Shown here: positions 1-12,787 of the stretch, piece by piece | Layout of the letters: each line of letters opens with the position of its first letter | How positions within the stretch are numbered: the first letter of the stretch is position 1 | Source: Hypomesus transpacificus | Taxonomy: Eukaryota; Chordata; Actinopteri; Osmeriformes; Osmeridae | Assembly (NCBI RefSeq): GCF_021917145.1 | Contig: NC_061068.1 | Coordinates: 10,300,975-10,364,974 of the forward strand | DNA: 64,000 nt | Direction of reading: 5' to 3' | Program-made: the position numbers and the translations under genes | Notes under the pieces: generated by a model | Databases searched by the model: none | What the model was told of the DNA's origin: nothing | Seen by the model: the letters and a program-made list of their open reading frames with translations, nothing else

Positions 1-2640
1 GCTACAGCAAATATGGCTCGTTGAATACGAGTTTACTCACATTATAGATTTAGATTCAAACTCGCCAGAAGAATCAACACTCCACAACCATTCTTATTTG
101 TATTATTAGATCATAGATAAGCTTAACCGTTGTCTTCTTTTCATTATTTCATTGTTGTTATTGTCTTTTGTTAAGGTCGTATTCTGGCTATGTTTGGCAT
201 TCTTTCGAAAAAGCATATAAATATAGATTTATTAGGTAGACACAAACATTTTTGAACCCCTACTTTTTTTCTTTCGGGTTAAATTGATCACGACGTAGAC
301 TTACTGATGGTTAGTTGTAATCTGTTTTGGTAGACTAAATCAGTGGGCATAAGTGAATAATATTCTCTACAGCTAAGAACGTGCCAATTTTGTGACCGTC
401 TGTAAAATTGTCTAAAGTTGGAAGTGCAAATTAGCATATAACCTACTTTTTTTTTCTTTTTTGTCAAGTCAAGCATTCTATAGGCCTTGAGGCAATAGCC
501 TAATGTCTTTATGACCCTGTGCTTAAAGGTAATTCCATGCCAGACTGTCCTCAAAGAATGCAATAAAACACCTTCCCATAGGCTGCACTTTCACTTCCAT
601 ATACGTTCCCTTCCTTACCCGAAACCCAATTAACAGACGCGATAGTTTTGTATACTTGTTTTAGGAGGTCAACAATGCCGACTAGATTTTTGTAAGCCTA
701 TTTTAAACGGATATTTCAGAATAGAGGTTTATATATCCTTATCAACACCAAAACTTGGACGGTCAAATATAACCTAGCTTACACTGGCTTTCTCGGACAA
801 TACCTATAAGATGATATTCAACTGCATTTTAACTCCAGCATGCGTCATGAGACTCATTTTTAAGTCACAGCTTTATCTTCCTTCTCAAAGATCAAAGCGT
901 GTGCAGGAAACATTACGTTTGTCTCAGTTCTCTGCCAGTGTTTGTTAGTGTGATTGCATATTGCAGTACTTCATATGTGAAAATAGGCCTATTATAGGCT
1001 ATAGGATAGGCCTATTAGCCGTATAATTCAAATAGGTCATAAATAACATTAGGGCATTTGCCCTTTACTTACCCAAGATGTATATGACTCTGTGCACGTC
1101 ATAAACACAGACTAATTTAAACAAGAATGTGGAAAGCCCAAACTTGCAGGCTTTGTGGAAAACTAGGCAACAGTAAAAAGTAAGTAAATAATTCAATAAA
1201 CAACAAGCTGCTTGATTATGGAATATCATATTTTGCAGTTGATGGTCACTCTTAGACTGTTAAATGATACAGCACAGGCGTTTCATGAACCTTAATGGGC
1301 TGAGGTGGTGTAGATTTTTATAGCTCGGAATTACAACTCTTTATAGCAGGGTCTTGTTTCTCCCCACATGCCAATGGCCTGCCAAGTGTACACTCTCCCA
1401 AAAATCTATTTTTATTCCGAGATGGTTTCTGTTTTTTTAATTTTGTTCCTATACACGAATACACACTGTGCAAACAGGCAGTGGTAGACTGGAAGCTGTT
1501 ATTTGTCTGGTTTTATGACTTCTGCTGCTAACACAGGCATTTAAACATTATTTTGTAGTAAAAGTGCTATTAACCTTTTCTATTAGCAATGATAATTTCC
1601 ATTGTCAACGAAAGCTTTCTTGATCCGTTGCTAACCTTACCCTTCAATAACACAATTTGCGATGTGGATCTGTGTCTTTGAAATCATCAGCAGCAACAGC
1701 CTAATGCTCGCTTGACCACTGTAATATGATAGCCTATTGTTTGCCCTATACACCAATGCCTGCAAGTCAATATTGTGTGGATAGTTTGTGTAGGCCTAGT
1801 CTATGTGTGTTTGCGCCTGAAATACCCGCCTTTTGCCTACAATGATTCTAACAATCTATAGGCCAACTTTTTCCAATAAATTAATATCATACAATTACTT
1901 GACAAATTACAGACCGGCCTGATTACTTTAAAAACAAATTATTTGTAGCCTGAAAAATCATTTAAATCGGATGTAAAATCATTTTACATCCGATTTAAAT
2001 GATTTTACTAAGATGTCCAAAGAAAAATTAAATAATCGATACAAAGTGACTAATTATACTGTATAGTAAATAATGAGATCACTGTATTGCAGTTACGGGG
2101 GTTTAATCTTGTAATCTGCACCGCTAATAGAATGAAAATACATGTCACTTGCATTAGGAGCATTCTTTAAAAACTGCATTGAATCAAAATATTGAAATAC
2201 CGAATGGACGTAACTCTCTTAAACACATCTCATTTACTGTATTAATATAAACCAATTTAAGACTTTGAACTCCCTCACAATGCATCTTAATTTGTAAATA
2301 GGCTACCGGCAGTCATGTCATCCAGGATGTCAACAAACATAAAAAGTGTGTAATGTGTTAGAGAGAGGAAAGATAGAAAGAGAGAGTGAGATAGAGAGTG
2401 TAAGAGTGAGTGAGTGAAAGCGATGGAGTGTGTGCTGGCGCGTTTTGTCCAGGACTGTGTGTAGGCGTGTGTAGTTCCCGACTGTATTATCTGGGTACAT
2501 GCGTGCCTGCATGCGTCCAATCTGGGTTGTATGAATGCGCACATACATGTGCGCCTATGAATTTATCACGAGCGTGTGTGCGCACGCGTGCGTAAGAGAG
2601 AGTGGTTCAGAGGATTAAAAAAAGTTTTTCCTGTCTTCTG
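1..2640. other. Intergenic DNA upstream of hoxc6a (hoxc8-hoxc6 interval side)
   Basis: I see no coding region. The short open frames here are not conserved-looking and lack splice or domain context. The stretch is AT-rich, with many TAGGCCTA/TAGCCTA words. It contains a 53-nt palindrome (1954-2006, listed separately), a GA-rich stretch around 2355-2425 and a purine/GT-rich stretch up to about 2600. By Hox cluster order the next gene to the left should be hoxc8, but none of it is inside the window. Confidence 0.6.
1954..2006. repeat. Perfect 53-nt palindrome (26-nt arms, 1-nt centre)
   Basis: The left arm at 1954-1979 is the exact reverse complement of the right arm at 1981-2006, with a single C at 1980 between them. 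The arms begin AAAATCATTTAAATCGG. It is AT-rich and would form a hairpin or cruciform. It does not resemble a MITE terminal inverted repeat that I recognise. Confidence 0.9.
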
Positions 2641-2654
2641 CCCCTCTTTTCCCT

Positions 2655-2830
2655 GCTTTTTATTGGAGGAAATGTGGTCAGCTGACAATGTCATCTTGTC
2701 CATCCTGGACTAGAGCTTTAGCAACAACATTCGCTGTGCGCCCCGTGTCTTTATTGGCGCCCAGAAATAAATTATATCTAAATCATACAGCGTGCCTGTA
2801 TTAAAGATAGACTGACAAGGAAAAAAGAGT
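2655..2830 (+). promoter_or_regulatory. Probable proximal promoter / leader of hoxc6a
   Basis: About 100-270 bp upstream of the hoxc6a start there are two ATTGG (inverted CCAAT) motifs, in TTTATTGGAGG near 2659 and TCTTTATTGGCGC near 2750. These are followed by AT-rich sequence and then the GA-rich leader. No canonical TATA box is obvious. The assignment rests on position and motif content; the transcription start is not determined. Confidence 0.45.
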
Positions 2831-2837
2831 AAGTGAC

Positions 2838-2873
2838 AGAGAGAGAATTGAGAGAGAGAGGGGGAGAGAGAGA
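2838..2873 (+). repeat. GA-repeat leader immediately upstream of hoxc6a
   Basis: GAGAGA-type purine repeats fill the sequence about 60-90 nt before the hoxc6a start codon, and another GA-rich stretch lies at 2355-2425. The repeat happens to be open in the hoxc6a frame from an ATG at 2833, which would add a 32-residue Arg/Glu-rich N-terminus. That extension is unlike any Hox6 protein and is taken as untranslated leader. Confidence 0.7.
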
Positions 2874-2928
2874 TCTGATTGAAAGGAGGGGTGGGATAGA
2901 GAAAGACAGGAAGCAATACAAAGAGAGT

Positions 2929-4195
<1,267 letters not shown>

Positions 4196-5689
4196 TTTAG
4201 CCTATTTGATATCTTACAATAAGAATGATTCCGACCTAATGTGAGGATAACTTAACTACCTATTAGGATAGGCCTACCTATGAATTGTATGGACTCTCGT
4301 CTGTGTATTCAAACATGACTACGTTAATTGGAATGCGAAATACAGGCTTTGCTATGAATTAACTTTTCTTGAAGTCTATAGCCTATAATGCATTGCAATC
4401 ACTTGACATTCCCTGTTGTATATACAAAATGTGTGTAGCCGATCGCTCTGACGTTCACCATAGTTGTCTAGCACCACGTTCACTTGTTGTATTAGCCTAC
4501 ATCAAAATACACCATGATGATTATGCTGAGTTCATACCACACGGGTAAGAAAACTGTGCTGACTGACGTTCCAAAATAAAATGTTGATAGAACTATAGCC
4601 TATCCATGCCATGAGTACCCATGTACCTCTAATAGACAGATTGAGTAGCTACGTGATAATATAATAACGTTTAGTGTAGAGATCAAACTCGATGTAGCCT
4701 ATAACGTTCACGTTCTGTCATATTTAATAAAATGATTAATAATGTTGTGCCTTTGCATCCATGTCTTTCACTATATTTCCGCATTGAGTCTCACGCTTCA
4801 GTAAACTATATAACATGTCTAGCGTATAACCCAAGTTACTCAACCTTTTACATTAGAAGTATTGAAAGTATTGAAGAAACTCGGCGTCAATAATAACGCA
4901 AATTTGTAAACGTAGCCGAAAAACTACACTTGAAGTTCTTACATCACTCAAGATGAGTCTGTAGGCCTTTCGTTACTGGGTTATTTCCTGTTCCATAACT
5001 ATGCGTATTAGATACAAATTTACAACAACAAACACGTTTAAATATAGGTTATCTGTGGACCGGGATTATTGTCCAAAGAAATTGTTACACACAATTGTCA
5101 TTCAAAAATCTTAAAGTAGACTCATATGCCTACAACTTTTAGCCAAATTAAAAAGTAAGCTAAAAAACCTATCCTGTGTTCATTTCTGAGTTTGTCTACA
5201 GGTATAGCCTTCAATTCGACGAAATTAATTTGATGCTACTCCCAATGACTATTTCAGCTAAATCTATTCTGAAAGTGGAAGGTTAATGATTATCATACAG
5301 AGAGGACCCAATGGGAAACAAAGTAGTATGACAGAAAGCTCTAGTAGTAGGTGGTCTGATATTCTGCCATTTGTTGAATTGGATTTGATGATTTGAATTT
5401 GTTTCATTTGTTTTGTTGTTTCATTTGGTAATGTGTAAGCCAAGTCATTGCAAATTTACAACAATCGCTTTAGCCGAAATGTGCCGAGATCTTCATGTGA
5501 AAGAGTTGGCCTAGTTGATTTAGCGTGCATAAAAAAAAACTCCGGGCCGGGCCTCAATGCAATTGCCGTTGACACGTCTGCAAGCAAGCATAAACGTGAA
5601 TCGGTTTGGGCGGACATATTTTAGCGAAATGTTTTTTACTTGTTCTTTACTTGCAATGTCGCAATATCTGTTTAAATAAGGTATATGTT
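4196..5689. other. hoxc6a 3'UTR and hoxc6a-hoxc5a intergenic DNA
   Basis: No further coding sequence seen. The first part, up to about 4750, is probably hoxc6a 3'UTR, given AATAAA at 4575 and 4726. The remainder is AT-rich with no recognisable repeat or RNA gene. Confidence 0.5.
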
Positions 5690-6130
5690 CTTATCCGTCG
5701 CTGGCACCAGGTGACGCTCTAGGCCTTCTATCCAGTACGGCACTGGCAGCGCTGCACAAAGTCCCCTCAGCCATCAGGCGTTTTTCCTCTTTCCATCAAT
5801 AACCTCCAAGTGTGATATAGCCAAATGTATGACTGGCCGATCCGAACACGTGATTCTTTTTAGCCTTCCCATATTTGGGCAATGGAGAAAAAATAAAAAA
5901 TTCCCGCACCTATAAATCGTGGTCATTTTAGGATAACCCTCTCATGAACTTCAAAAGAGACACAAATCAAACGCAATGATAATAACATTTAAAAAGTTAC
6001 AAGTCTAACCAACATGTACACATAGATTATAAGATAATCGTCATACATCACAAACGTAGCCTATATGTGAGGTAGCCTAATTATTCAGACCGTAGCCTAT
6101 GAATGCTTCCATTTCATATCCTTTGCGTTT
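5690..6130 (+). promoter_or_regulatory. Probable hoxc5a proximal promoter
   Basis: Upstream of the hoxc5a ATG there is a CACGTG E-box (5847-5852) and a TATA-like TATAAAT (5911-5917). They sit in a more GC-balanced block (about 5690-5930) than the surrounding AT-rich DNA. The motif spacing suits a start near 5940, giving a leader of about 200 nt. Inferred from motifs only. Confidence 0.45.
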
Positions 6131-6139
6131 TGTCTTGAA

Positions 6140-7340
6140 ATGAGTTCTTACGTAGCCAACTCGTTGTTCAAGCAAACTCACCAGACTGCAGCTTTCGCTC
6201 TGCACAACAATGGCTACGGAACTAACCCTGAACTCAATAGATCCGACTACTGTTATGGAGGGCACGATCACCGTGGGTCATTCGCGTCACAATCGTCCTC
6301 AGGTTTGGGCATGGGTGAGATGAACAGAGGGCTGCATGGCAATCCGGGTGACCCGACTTCAGGGCCAGAGTCCTCCGCATTAGAGTGTTCACAGAGACGA
6401 CAGAATGAGCACTCGAGTGGTCGAGACTCTCTAAACTTAGGACTTTATCGTCGCAAATCGGAGATGGACTCGGATTTTGGTCAAATGGCCATCGCCAAGA
6501 CTCATACAGACGAGATAAAAGTGGGAACTTTGCAATCTGTACAACCATCGAGACAAGCGAACACTTCTTCTCGGCCACAGACCTGTGAACAGCAACCACA
6601 AATTTATCCCTGGATGACTAAACTACACATGGGCCACGGTAAGGTTTTTGTGTAGGCTGTTACTTGTGTAAGGTAAAGCTTCCCTCTCTCACCCTTTCTG
6701 GATATCTGTATATATACCATATTCGGAAATACTCAAACTGGCAGTCGTAAATTTTATGACAAAGGCATCAATTGCTCGTAAAACTGTCTGCTACAGCGAA
6801 GAGCCGATCTGCGGCAAAATTTATGATGGGGTAATTGGATAAGGAAGACACTTCTTGCAAAACCGCAACAAGCTATTTGAATTGTAGACTATGCAACATT
6901 ATCACAATCCTCCTTGCTGACGAGTGGACTAGAAGGGTGACAGATTGTAGATTTCTTTGTTTGGCTATGTTCTCAAACACCGATAAGACATCTAAACTTG
7001 AAAAATTTGATGGCATGACTTGATTGTTTTTTGGTGTATAGTATGCAAGTTTTCCGTATTATCTATTTGAGAGGTAACAGTGACTCTGAGGATTATAAAA
7101 TATATTTCTCTCAATTATATCCCAGAAGCTGATGGAAAAAGATCAAGGACGAGTTATACACGCTATCAGACTCTAGAGTTGGAGAAAGAGTTCCACTTCA
7201 ACCGCTATCTGACGCGTCGCAGGCGCATCGAGATCGCCCACACACTATGCTTGAACGAGAGGCAAATCAAAATTTGGTTCCAGAACCGACGAATGAAGTG
7301 GAAGAAAGATTCAAAGTTAAAAACAAAGGAGTCGATGTGA
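6140..7340 (+). CDS. hoxc5a: Homeobox protein Hox-C5a
   Basis: Two coding exons, 6140-6638 and 7126-7340, encode 237 aa (human HOXC5 is 222). The start MSSYVANS is the Hox5 N-terminal signature. The hexapeptide IYPWM is at residues 155-159, followed by TKLHMGH as in HOXC5. The homeodomain is at about 170-229, with [18 protein letters not shown], and only eight residues follow it (ending KESM). The exon junction splits the Glu codon before Ala-Asp-Gly-Lys-Arg-Ser-Arg. The role is a DNA-binding transcription factor in trunk and neural patterning. The middle of exon 1 (about 50-150) is Ser/Gln/Arg-rich and diverges from mammals, which is normal for Hox5. The intron is 487 bp; the mammalian intronic mir-615 was not recognised in it. 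ATTAAA near 7461 may be a polyadenylation signal. Confidence 0.96.
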
Positions 7341-9485
7341 AACAGCAAACCTTCAATCGTTAGACTACGTTTCAAGATGACTTTCAGTAACTTGAAACAG
7401 TATACACTTCCTCAACTTTCTGTGATGTCATTCAGTATGTAAGCCCATTCATTCTGACAATTAAAGACATTTTGCGTAACTAATGTAAACGTATGTCTTT
7501 TTGGGAATTGGATGTCTTCATTTTCCATTTTAGATTACCTATCTAAGAATATAATAGTTTGTTGTTGTTGTTGTTGTTTTACTATTCCTCATAAATAATA
7601 TATTGTTTCTGAAACAATGCTTTCTTATTTCAAATGGGCTTTTTTAGCCTTCGTGTAGCCTAAGTAATTAGTGCACGTGCAAATCACTGTGCCAATTTGA
7701 TCAGTGGGTTTATAGTGCGATTGTTATCATTATGATAAATGATTGAACTATTCACTTTAGCATTTAGATATTCAAAATTGCGTGCATGTGACATCTCATA
7801 CTGTCTCGGGAGTTGTCATCAACAAGTGATTGATTGTGTAAAATGATTATGAGCAACTTGAAATAAGAATAAGTATATTAAAAAACATGAAAAGGGGAAG
7901 TTTTGGGATAATTAAGTTGCATTCATAGTTTTGTTGGGCCAATCTTTTGTTTCACATTGAACATTTAGGTTCTTGTTCAAATGCTTCTTGATAATGGCCT
8001 ACGCCTTGATTTGGCAAATAAATTACCACATGGAAAACAAAGTCTTCAAAAAATATGTTCATTTCAAATAATCCTACTTGTGTGACTTATTTCTGAGGTA
8101 GGGGAACACTATAGGTTATCAACAGTTATTTGCACAAAACCAGTATTAACAAATACATTGTTTAATCTTCCTTCTTTTCCGGGGGCTAGTGTTAAGCACA
8201 ATACTATGTTGACAGATGTCCTTGATTAAAAATAAAATGGTTATACATGTGAAGCCATTTAACATCTCAAAGTTATGATTCCTGTGGATTCACTGTGTTC
8301 TTAATTTAGTGTTTTAAAATTGAAAACGGAAATAGACTTACCTGGAGAATAATAGGCAACTTTAATGTGTTTTCATAATATAATTTTAAAAAATTGATTC
8401 GAAAAGATGGTACGGTGTGTGTGAGTGGTGGTCCACCATACGGCAAACTAAATAAACGGCCTAGTTTGCGTGTGTGTGTGTGTGTGTGGGGGGGGGGTTA
8501 ATTCTTAGTATCAACCTCCGCAGTTATTTACAATACAGAAGAAGGCCTGTAAAACTTAATGGCCCTGACGCATCATAAAACTTTAAAGCTTTCCATAACA
8601 CCTCCCAAACGACAACAATCGCGGTGTGTGTAATGAAACAGATACGGTACACCAAGCCAGTGTTCAGATGTTGGGCCAGAGAATACATTTGATAACCATT
8701 TCTGTTTGATTATCCAATCCCTTCTATGGTCCAAAAGTGTCAATGATGAAGCTAATGAATAAAGTTTGGTTAAGATCTTTCAAACTTGAATTTGGATGAG
8801 AGGATAGGATTTCCTAAGCAATACTGTACTGGAGAAGCAAAATAAAAGGCATGTCTTGTTATAACAATAAAGACAATGCTTAAGAACAAAATGAGTTTTG
8901 CTGGCTTATTAATTCGTCATACTCGTCACAACTCATTGATCGATTGGGGAACATCGATTGGAAATATGAGTTCATTCTACTGGAAAACACCAAAAACAAA
9001 AACATACTCATCAATCAAATCTACCGGTCTAATCTAAAAAAGATTGCCTTGTGATGTTCTTAAAGAGTAAAGAACCCCTTCGATAAACCCGGAATGTTAC
9101 TGACCCTGATTTATATATATATATATATATATGTGTGTGTAATATCTCGGCATGTAGAACACAGTGCTGCAATAACATCCTATCATCCAATCCTGTATAT
9201 GTTACACTACACACTAGGCTATGCAATTACCTTTATCTCTACCTTCAGTTTCTGAAACTTTCTTTCCACCCCAAACACAAGAATATTTAATCAATGTAGC
9301 CTACTCACCCTCTTGTTATCGTGGTATTAGTTCCTTGTCTGTCTGACTGACGTCGCTTTTGGATGTCTGGAGTTTTAGGGTTAGCATAATGCTTTAGAGT
9401 TGCATATAGGGTTCTTTTTGTTTCCGTCTGTCTTTTTTTGTGGTTAAAACTTTACGAGGTTGTGTTTGCAAAAGGGCCTACAGCT
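7341..9485. other. hoxc5a-hoxc4a intergenic DNA, 5' part
   Basis: No gene recognised. It holds a (GT)n-G9 tract at about 8469-8498, an (AT)n tract at about 9109-9132 and a short (TTG)n run near 7559. I looked for the mir-10 mature sequence that sits between Hox5 and Hox4 genes in several vertebrate clusters and did not find it on either strand. Confidence 0.5.
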
Positions 9486-9489
9486 CTGA

Positions 9490-9740
9490 CCCTGAGTGGC
9501 TCGCGGGAAACACGTGATGCCATTAAACTAAATTTTATGGTTTGGGAGAGCTGACAAACCTTCCTCTCAATGTATTTACATCATATATAATCTTAACTGT
9601 CGTGAATCCCAGCTGTTGGGAACCGTTATCTAAGTGGATGGAGGCGAATGACGCGTTTACTGAGGATTATCTTGCCCCCAACGATCAGCACTCTTCTTTG
9701 ACTCAAGCAAATGGTTCCCAGACGGTACAGTAAGTTAATA
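9490..9740 (+). promoter_or_regulatory. Promoter/first-exon-like segment between hoxc5a and hoxc4a
   Basis: This block is more complex than its AT-rich neighbours. It holds a CACGTG E-box (9511-9516) and an AT-rich TATA-like stretch (ATATATAATC near 9581). After a GC-balanced interval it ends in a good donor context, ACA|GTAAGT at about 9730. A 63-residue open frame runs across it but has no recognisable domain. Mammalian HOXC4/C5/C6 have upstream alternative promoters with noncoding exons, so a noncoding first exon feeding hoxc4a is plausible. This is inference; a conserved enhancer is the main alternative. Confidence 0.3.
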
Positions 9741-12655
9741 ATCTTGTTTCCTTTGCATGTAATGAAATAGACACCTGCCCCTTGTTGCACCCAGGGGGGC
9801 TTAATTAATATTGTAATGCAATATTAGACTGAGAAATGCCTTGGTGAACTGGCGCTAATGCTCTCTATTAGACTCTTAACGTGGCAGTTTTTCTCGTCAT
9901 CTCAGATTAGGCTACACTTAAATATGGCCTGTATAGCGTGATGTAAAGTTAGGAAGGGAACAGTTGGAGAGGCTATTCCGGTGTGGGCTTTGCGGCGGGG
10001 GGCGGAGGGGGGGGGGGGGGGTGGGCCCTACTTAGCAACTTCCGAAGATAATATTTCTTTAAAATGTCGAACGACATGCTAATCTCAATTTAGTTATGCA
10101 GAACATTTGTGAAATCTTCCCTCACATGCAGATATTTCGTATACATTGTCTGTAGCCTACACCTACGCTATCTGGTGTCGGGCATTTCCAGTTTTAACAC
10201 ACATGCTTCGTACCAATTGGTATATGACTGCCTTCTTCTATAGGCTATTAACCAATAACTTAATAAAAGCACATGGATTATGGACCTATGCTGGCCACCA
10301 GACACCCAAGAAAATTTTCATTTAGTGTTGGAATGAGACAATGAATGACCTCAGGGTCAACAAGGAGGGCAGCAGACAGAGAATGAGGTATGATAAAATG
10401 TAAGGGGTTTTGACTCTTTCTAAGCCTCCAACGTTAAGTGTTACTCAACATTTTCATCTCATATGATATGCTGTATGAAAACTTCTTAGAAGCTGCCAAA
10501 GTTCATTTCTAATTGTATTTTCCCTCATCAAAATGGACGTCCTGTTTGATGAGTGGCATACGCCATTCGCAGCAGACTTGTAACTAGGCTACTGTTCTCT
10601 CTGAACAATCAGAGCAGCATGCCAGCCAAACCATACATTTATTACAGTAATAAACATTTTCTAGTTTAAGGACTGTTTTAAGATCTGTATTATCACTCAA
10701 TTGATAGGCACTGATGATTCATAAGAATGCATATTCTGAGAAGGGATGCAATTAGTTAAGCATCGTAAATTGAGATAAAAGGAAGAAGCTGTAGACGTTT
10801 CGTTTCTTGATGCCTTACAGAGGCTAGTGTGTTCAACGTTTCACATACCTTTTGTGGGTTAATCTGCGGTCAGTATGGTAATAACGAACACAATAAACCC
10901 TCGGATATAATAGAACGTTATTTTTCATCTGCACTGTCACGTGGCTGCTTTGTTACTTGTTTCTCGAGACGGAATATTGAGTGTGTGTGTGTGTGGAGGG
11001 GGGGGGGGGGGTACCCGCAAGGTTCAATTCAGGGCGATGATCAGGTAGTATATACTTCTGGCACTCTTCATGAATCATGCATAAGTATATAACGTATATT
11101 ATTAATAGGGCTCGAATGGGGCTTCTAAATTCAATTATATTCGAAAGAATCAAGAAAATGTTCCAGCCAACGTTTACAATGAATTAATTCTGGCATTCAT
11201 GTGACATTTTTTGTACTATTAAGTTGGCCTATTTTTTTAAAGCTTTATGGATGTTATAGGGCTAGTGGGAGGGGACTCTGTGATCTCGATCTAGATCCAT
11301 GTGTTTGTAGACAGGTGTGGGAACGTGTGTATAGACACTGGTATTCTGTAAACCAGACCAAGCCAACTAACGTAAAAAAAAAGCAAGTAGGTGTCAACGT
11401 GTAACCTTCTCTTAATTAGGTTACCGTTATATTTCTTACAGCTGGCTATTTTTGAATTTAGTCGTCTATATGCACCCTGGAGAACCACATTTGTGTTTGG
11501 CAAACCCAAATTAGCTTCTATTGGAATACATAGGCGATTCCATTCCAACTTGGTTTCTCAAAAACTATTCTAGAACCATTGAAGTTAAGATTTTGCATGA
11601 GAGTTAGGACTGCATGAACAAGATAAAGAGGGGAAACTACAGGCCAAAAAAGAATGTCTATCGTAAGTTAGAGAGCTAGTGATCATGGGGGCGATTGATT
11701 TGCTGCTTGTAACGGCGTAATAAAACTTAATGTTCAACCAGGGTCCCTCAAAACCGCTGTAGGCGGTCACGCGGATGCTTGGAAAAACTAAGTTTATGTG
11801 TCGTTTTTATTTTCAACGGATAACAATCGACAGCAATGACGCCTATTACAGTTAACCTATGGTGCAGCTCATGCACGCGATCAGTCTTTCTGATCTGACT
11901 GGACATTGTAACAAGTCAGCCCCATGTAATTTACATTTAGTCTATAACCACAACCTTTGGATTCAGAAGTGGCACTTTGAAGAAATAGCACAATATCACG
12001 ATTAGGCTACAGACCATTAACAGGCCATGACATAGGCTTAGATAGCGTGCGTGTATGGATAATCATTAGGCTATATTTACATTAAACAGCCTAGCCTGTC
12101 AATAACGTTCCAACCACTGATTAGTATCAGGTAGCCTATAAACTGTTGGTGTAAAGGTTTGTTGTCTGAGCTAAGCAAAAGGCCTAGCCTGTGATGTGCA
12201 CGGGGAATTTGCCAGGGTTTAATCCGTACACGTGCGGATGAAGGCATCATGGTATGTGCCAATCCCTAAAGAAACATATATTGCGTTTAAATTGAATTTG
12301 TAATACTTTTTAGGCTAACATTGTGGAATTGTCCAGCACATTACCGAAACAATTAGCCTACGTTTGTGTCTTTATTTTTCCCATTTGTGATAATAGCCTA
12401 TCTTGGTAGCCATTCGGTCACATCATGCTTGATGCTTATTATTAGGCTGATATCCATCTTTGGTAGCATATTTTTCGAGTCAGGTATATATAGGCGTTGT
12501 GCCTTGTAGTAGATTTTCGTCTGCCTGATTTTGCCAATAATCCTTAAATCCTACTGTATTTAGTCCCTTCAATATGATCTTAAAAGTGTGCACCATCTCT
12601 CACACAAAGGATACAAAAAGATTGGTATATACATTTGGTTCCTTATCCGGGAACT
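9741..12655. other. hoxc5a-hoxc4a intergenic DNA, 3' part
   Basis: No coding sequence recognised. Notable sequence: a run of 15 G at 10007-10021, (GT)n followed by 14 G at about 10981-11011, CACGTG at 10938-10943 and 12229-12234, and an everted TGACCT-CA-GGGTCA at 10346-10359. No transposable element was recognised. Confidence 0.5.
10346..10359. promoter_or_regulatory. Possible nuclear-receptor half-site pair (everted, 2-bp spacer)
   Basis: TGACCT and GGGTCA lie back to back with a CA spacer. Each half matches the RGGTCA core. Hox clusters use retinoic-acid elements, but the usual ones are DR2 or DR5, so this arrangement is atypical and may be chance. Confidence 0.2.
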
Positions 12656-12659
12656 ACAT

Positions 12660-12787
12660 CACAGGCTGCCATTGGGTTTCAGTGTCACGTGGTTGAACTA
12701 ACTTTACAGGGTCGCGTTATAGTAGGAGGGCTTTATGTACCAGAAAAACGACAAAGGTAGAAAATTTATTTTTCACTCCAGAAATTA
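12660..12787 (+). promoter_or_regulatory. hoxc4a proximal promoter with CCAAT and CACGTG boxes
   Basis: ATTGG (12671-12675) is followed 10 bp later by TCACGTGG (core 12686-12691), about 100 bp upstream of the start codon. The same pairing of an NF-Y CCAAT site with a USF E-box is known from the mammalian HOXB4 promoter. Here it is seen in the HoxC paralogue, suggesting a shared Hox4-group element. The segment GGGTCGCGTTATAGTAGG follows just downstream. Confidence 0.5.

Noticed and set aside
2833-2928. In-frame upstream ATG extending hoxc6a by 32 residues
   Set aside because: The extension is encoded by a GA repeat and does not resemble Hox6 proteins, which start at MNSYF (2929).
9542-9733. 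63-codon open frame as a new small protein
   Set aside because: No domain. The DNA is better explained as promoter or noncoding exon-like sequence.
7341-12787. mir-10 expected between hox5 and hox4
   Set aside because: Scanned for the mature core (ACCCTGTAGA and its complement) and found no match on either strand.
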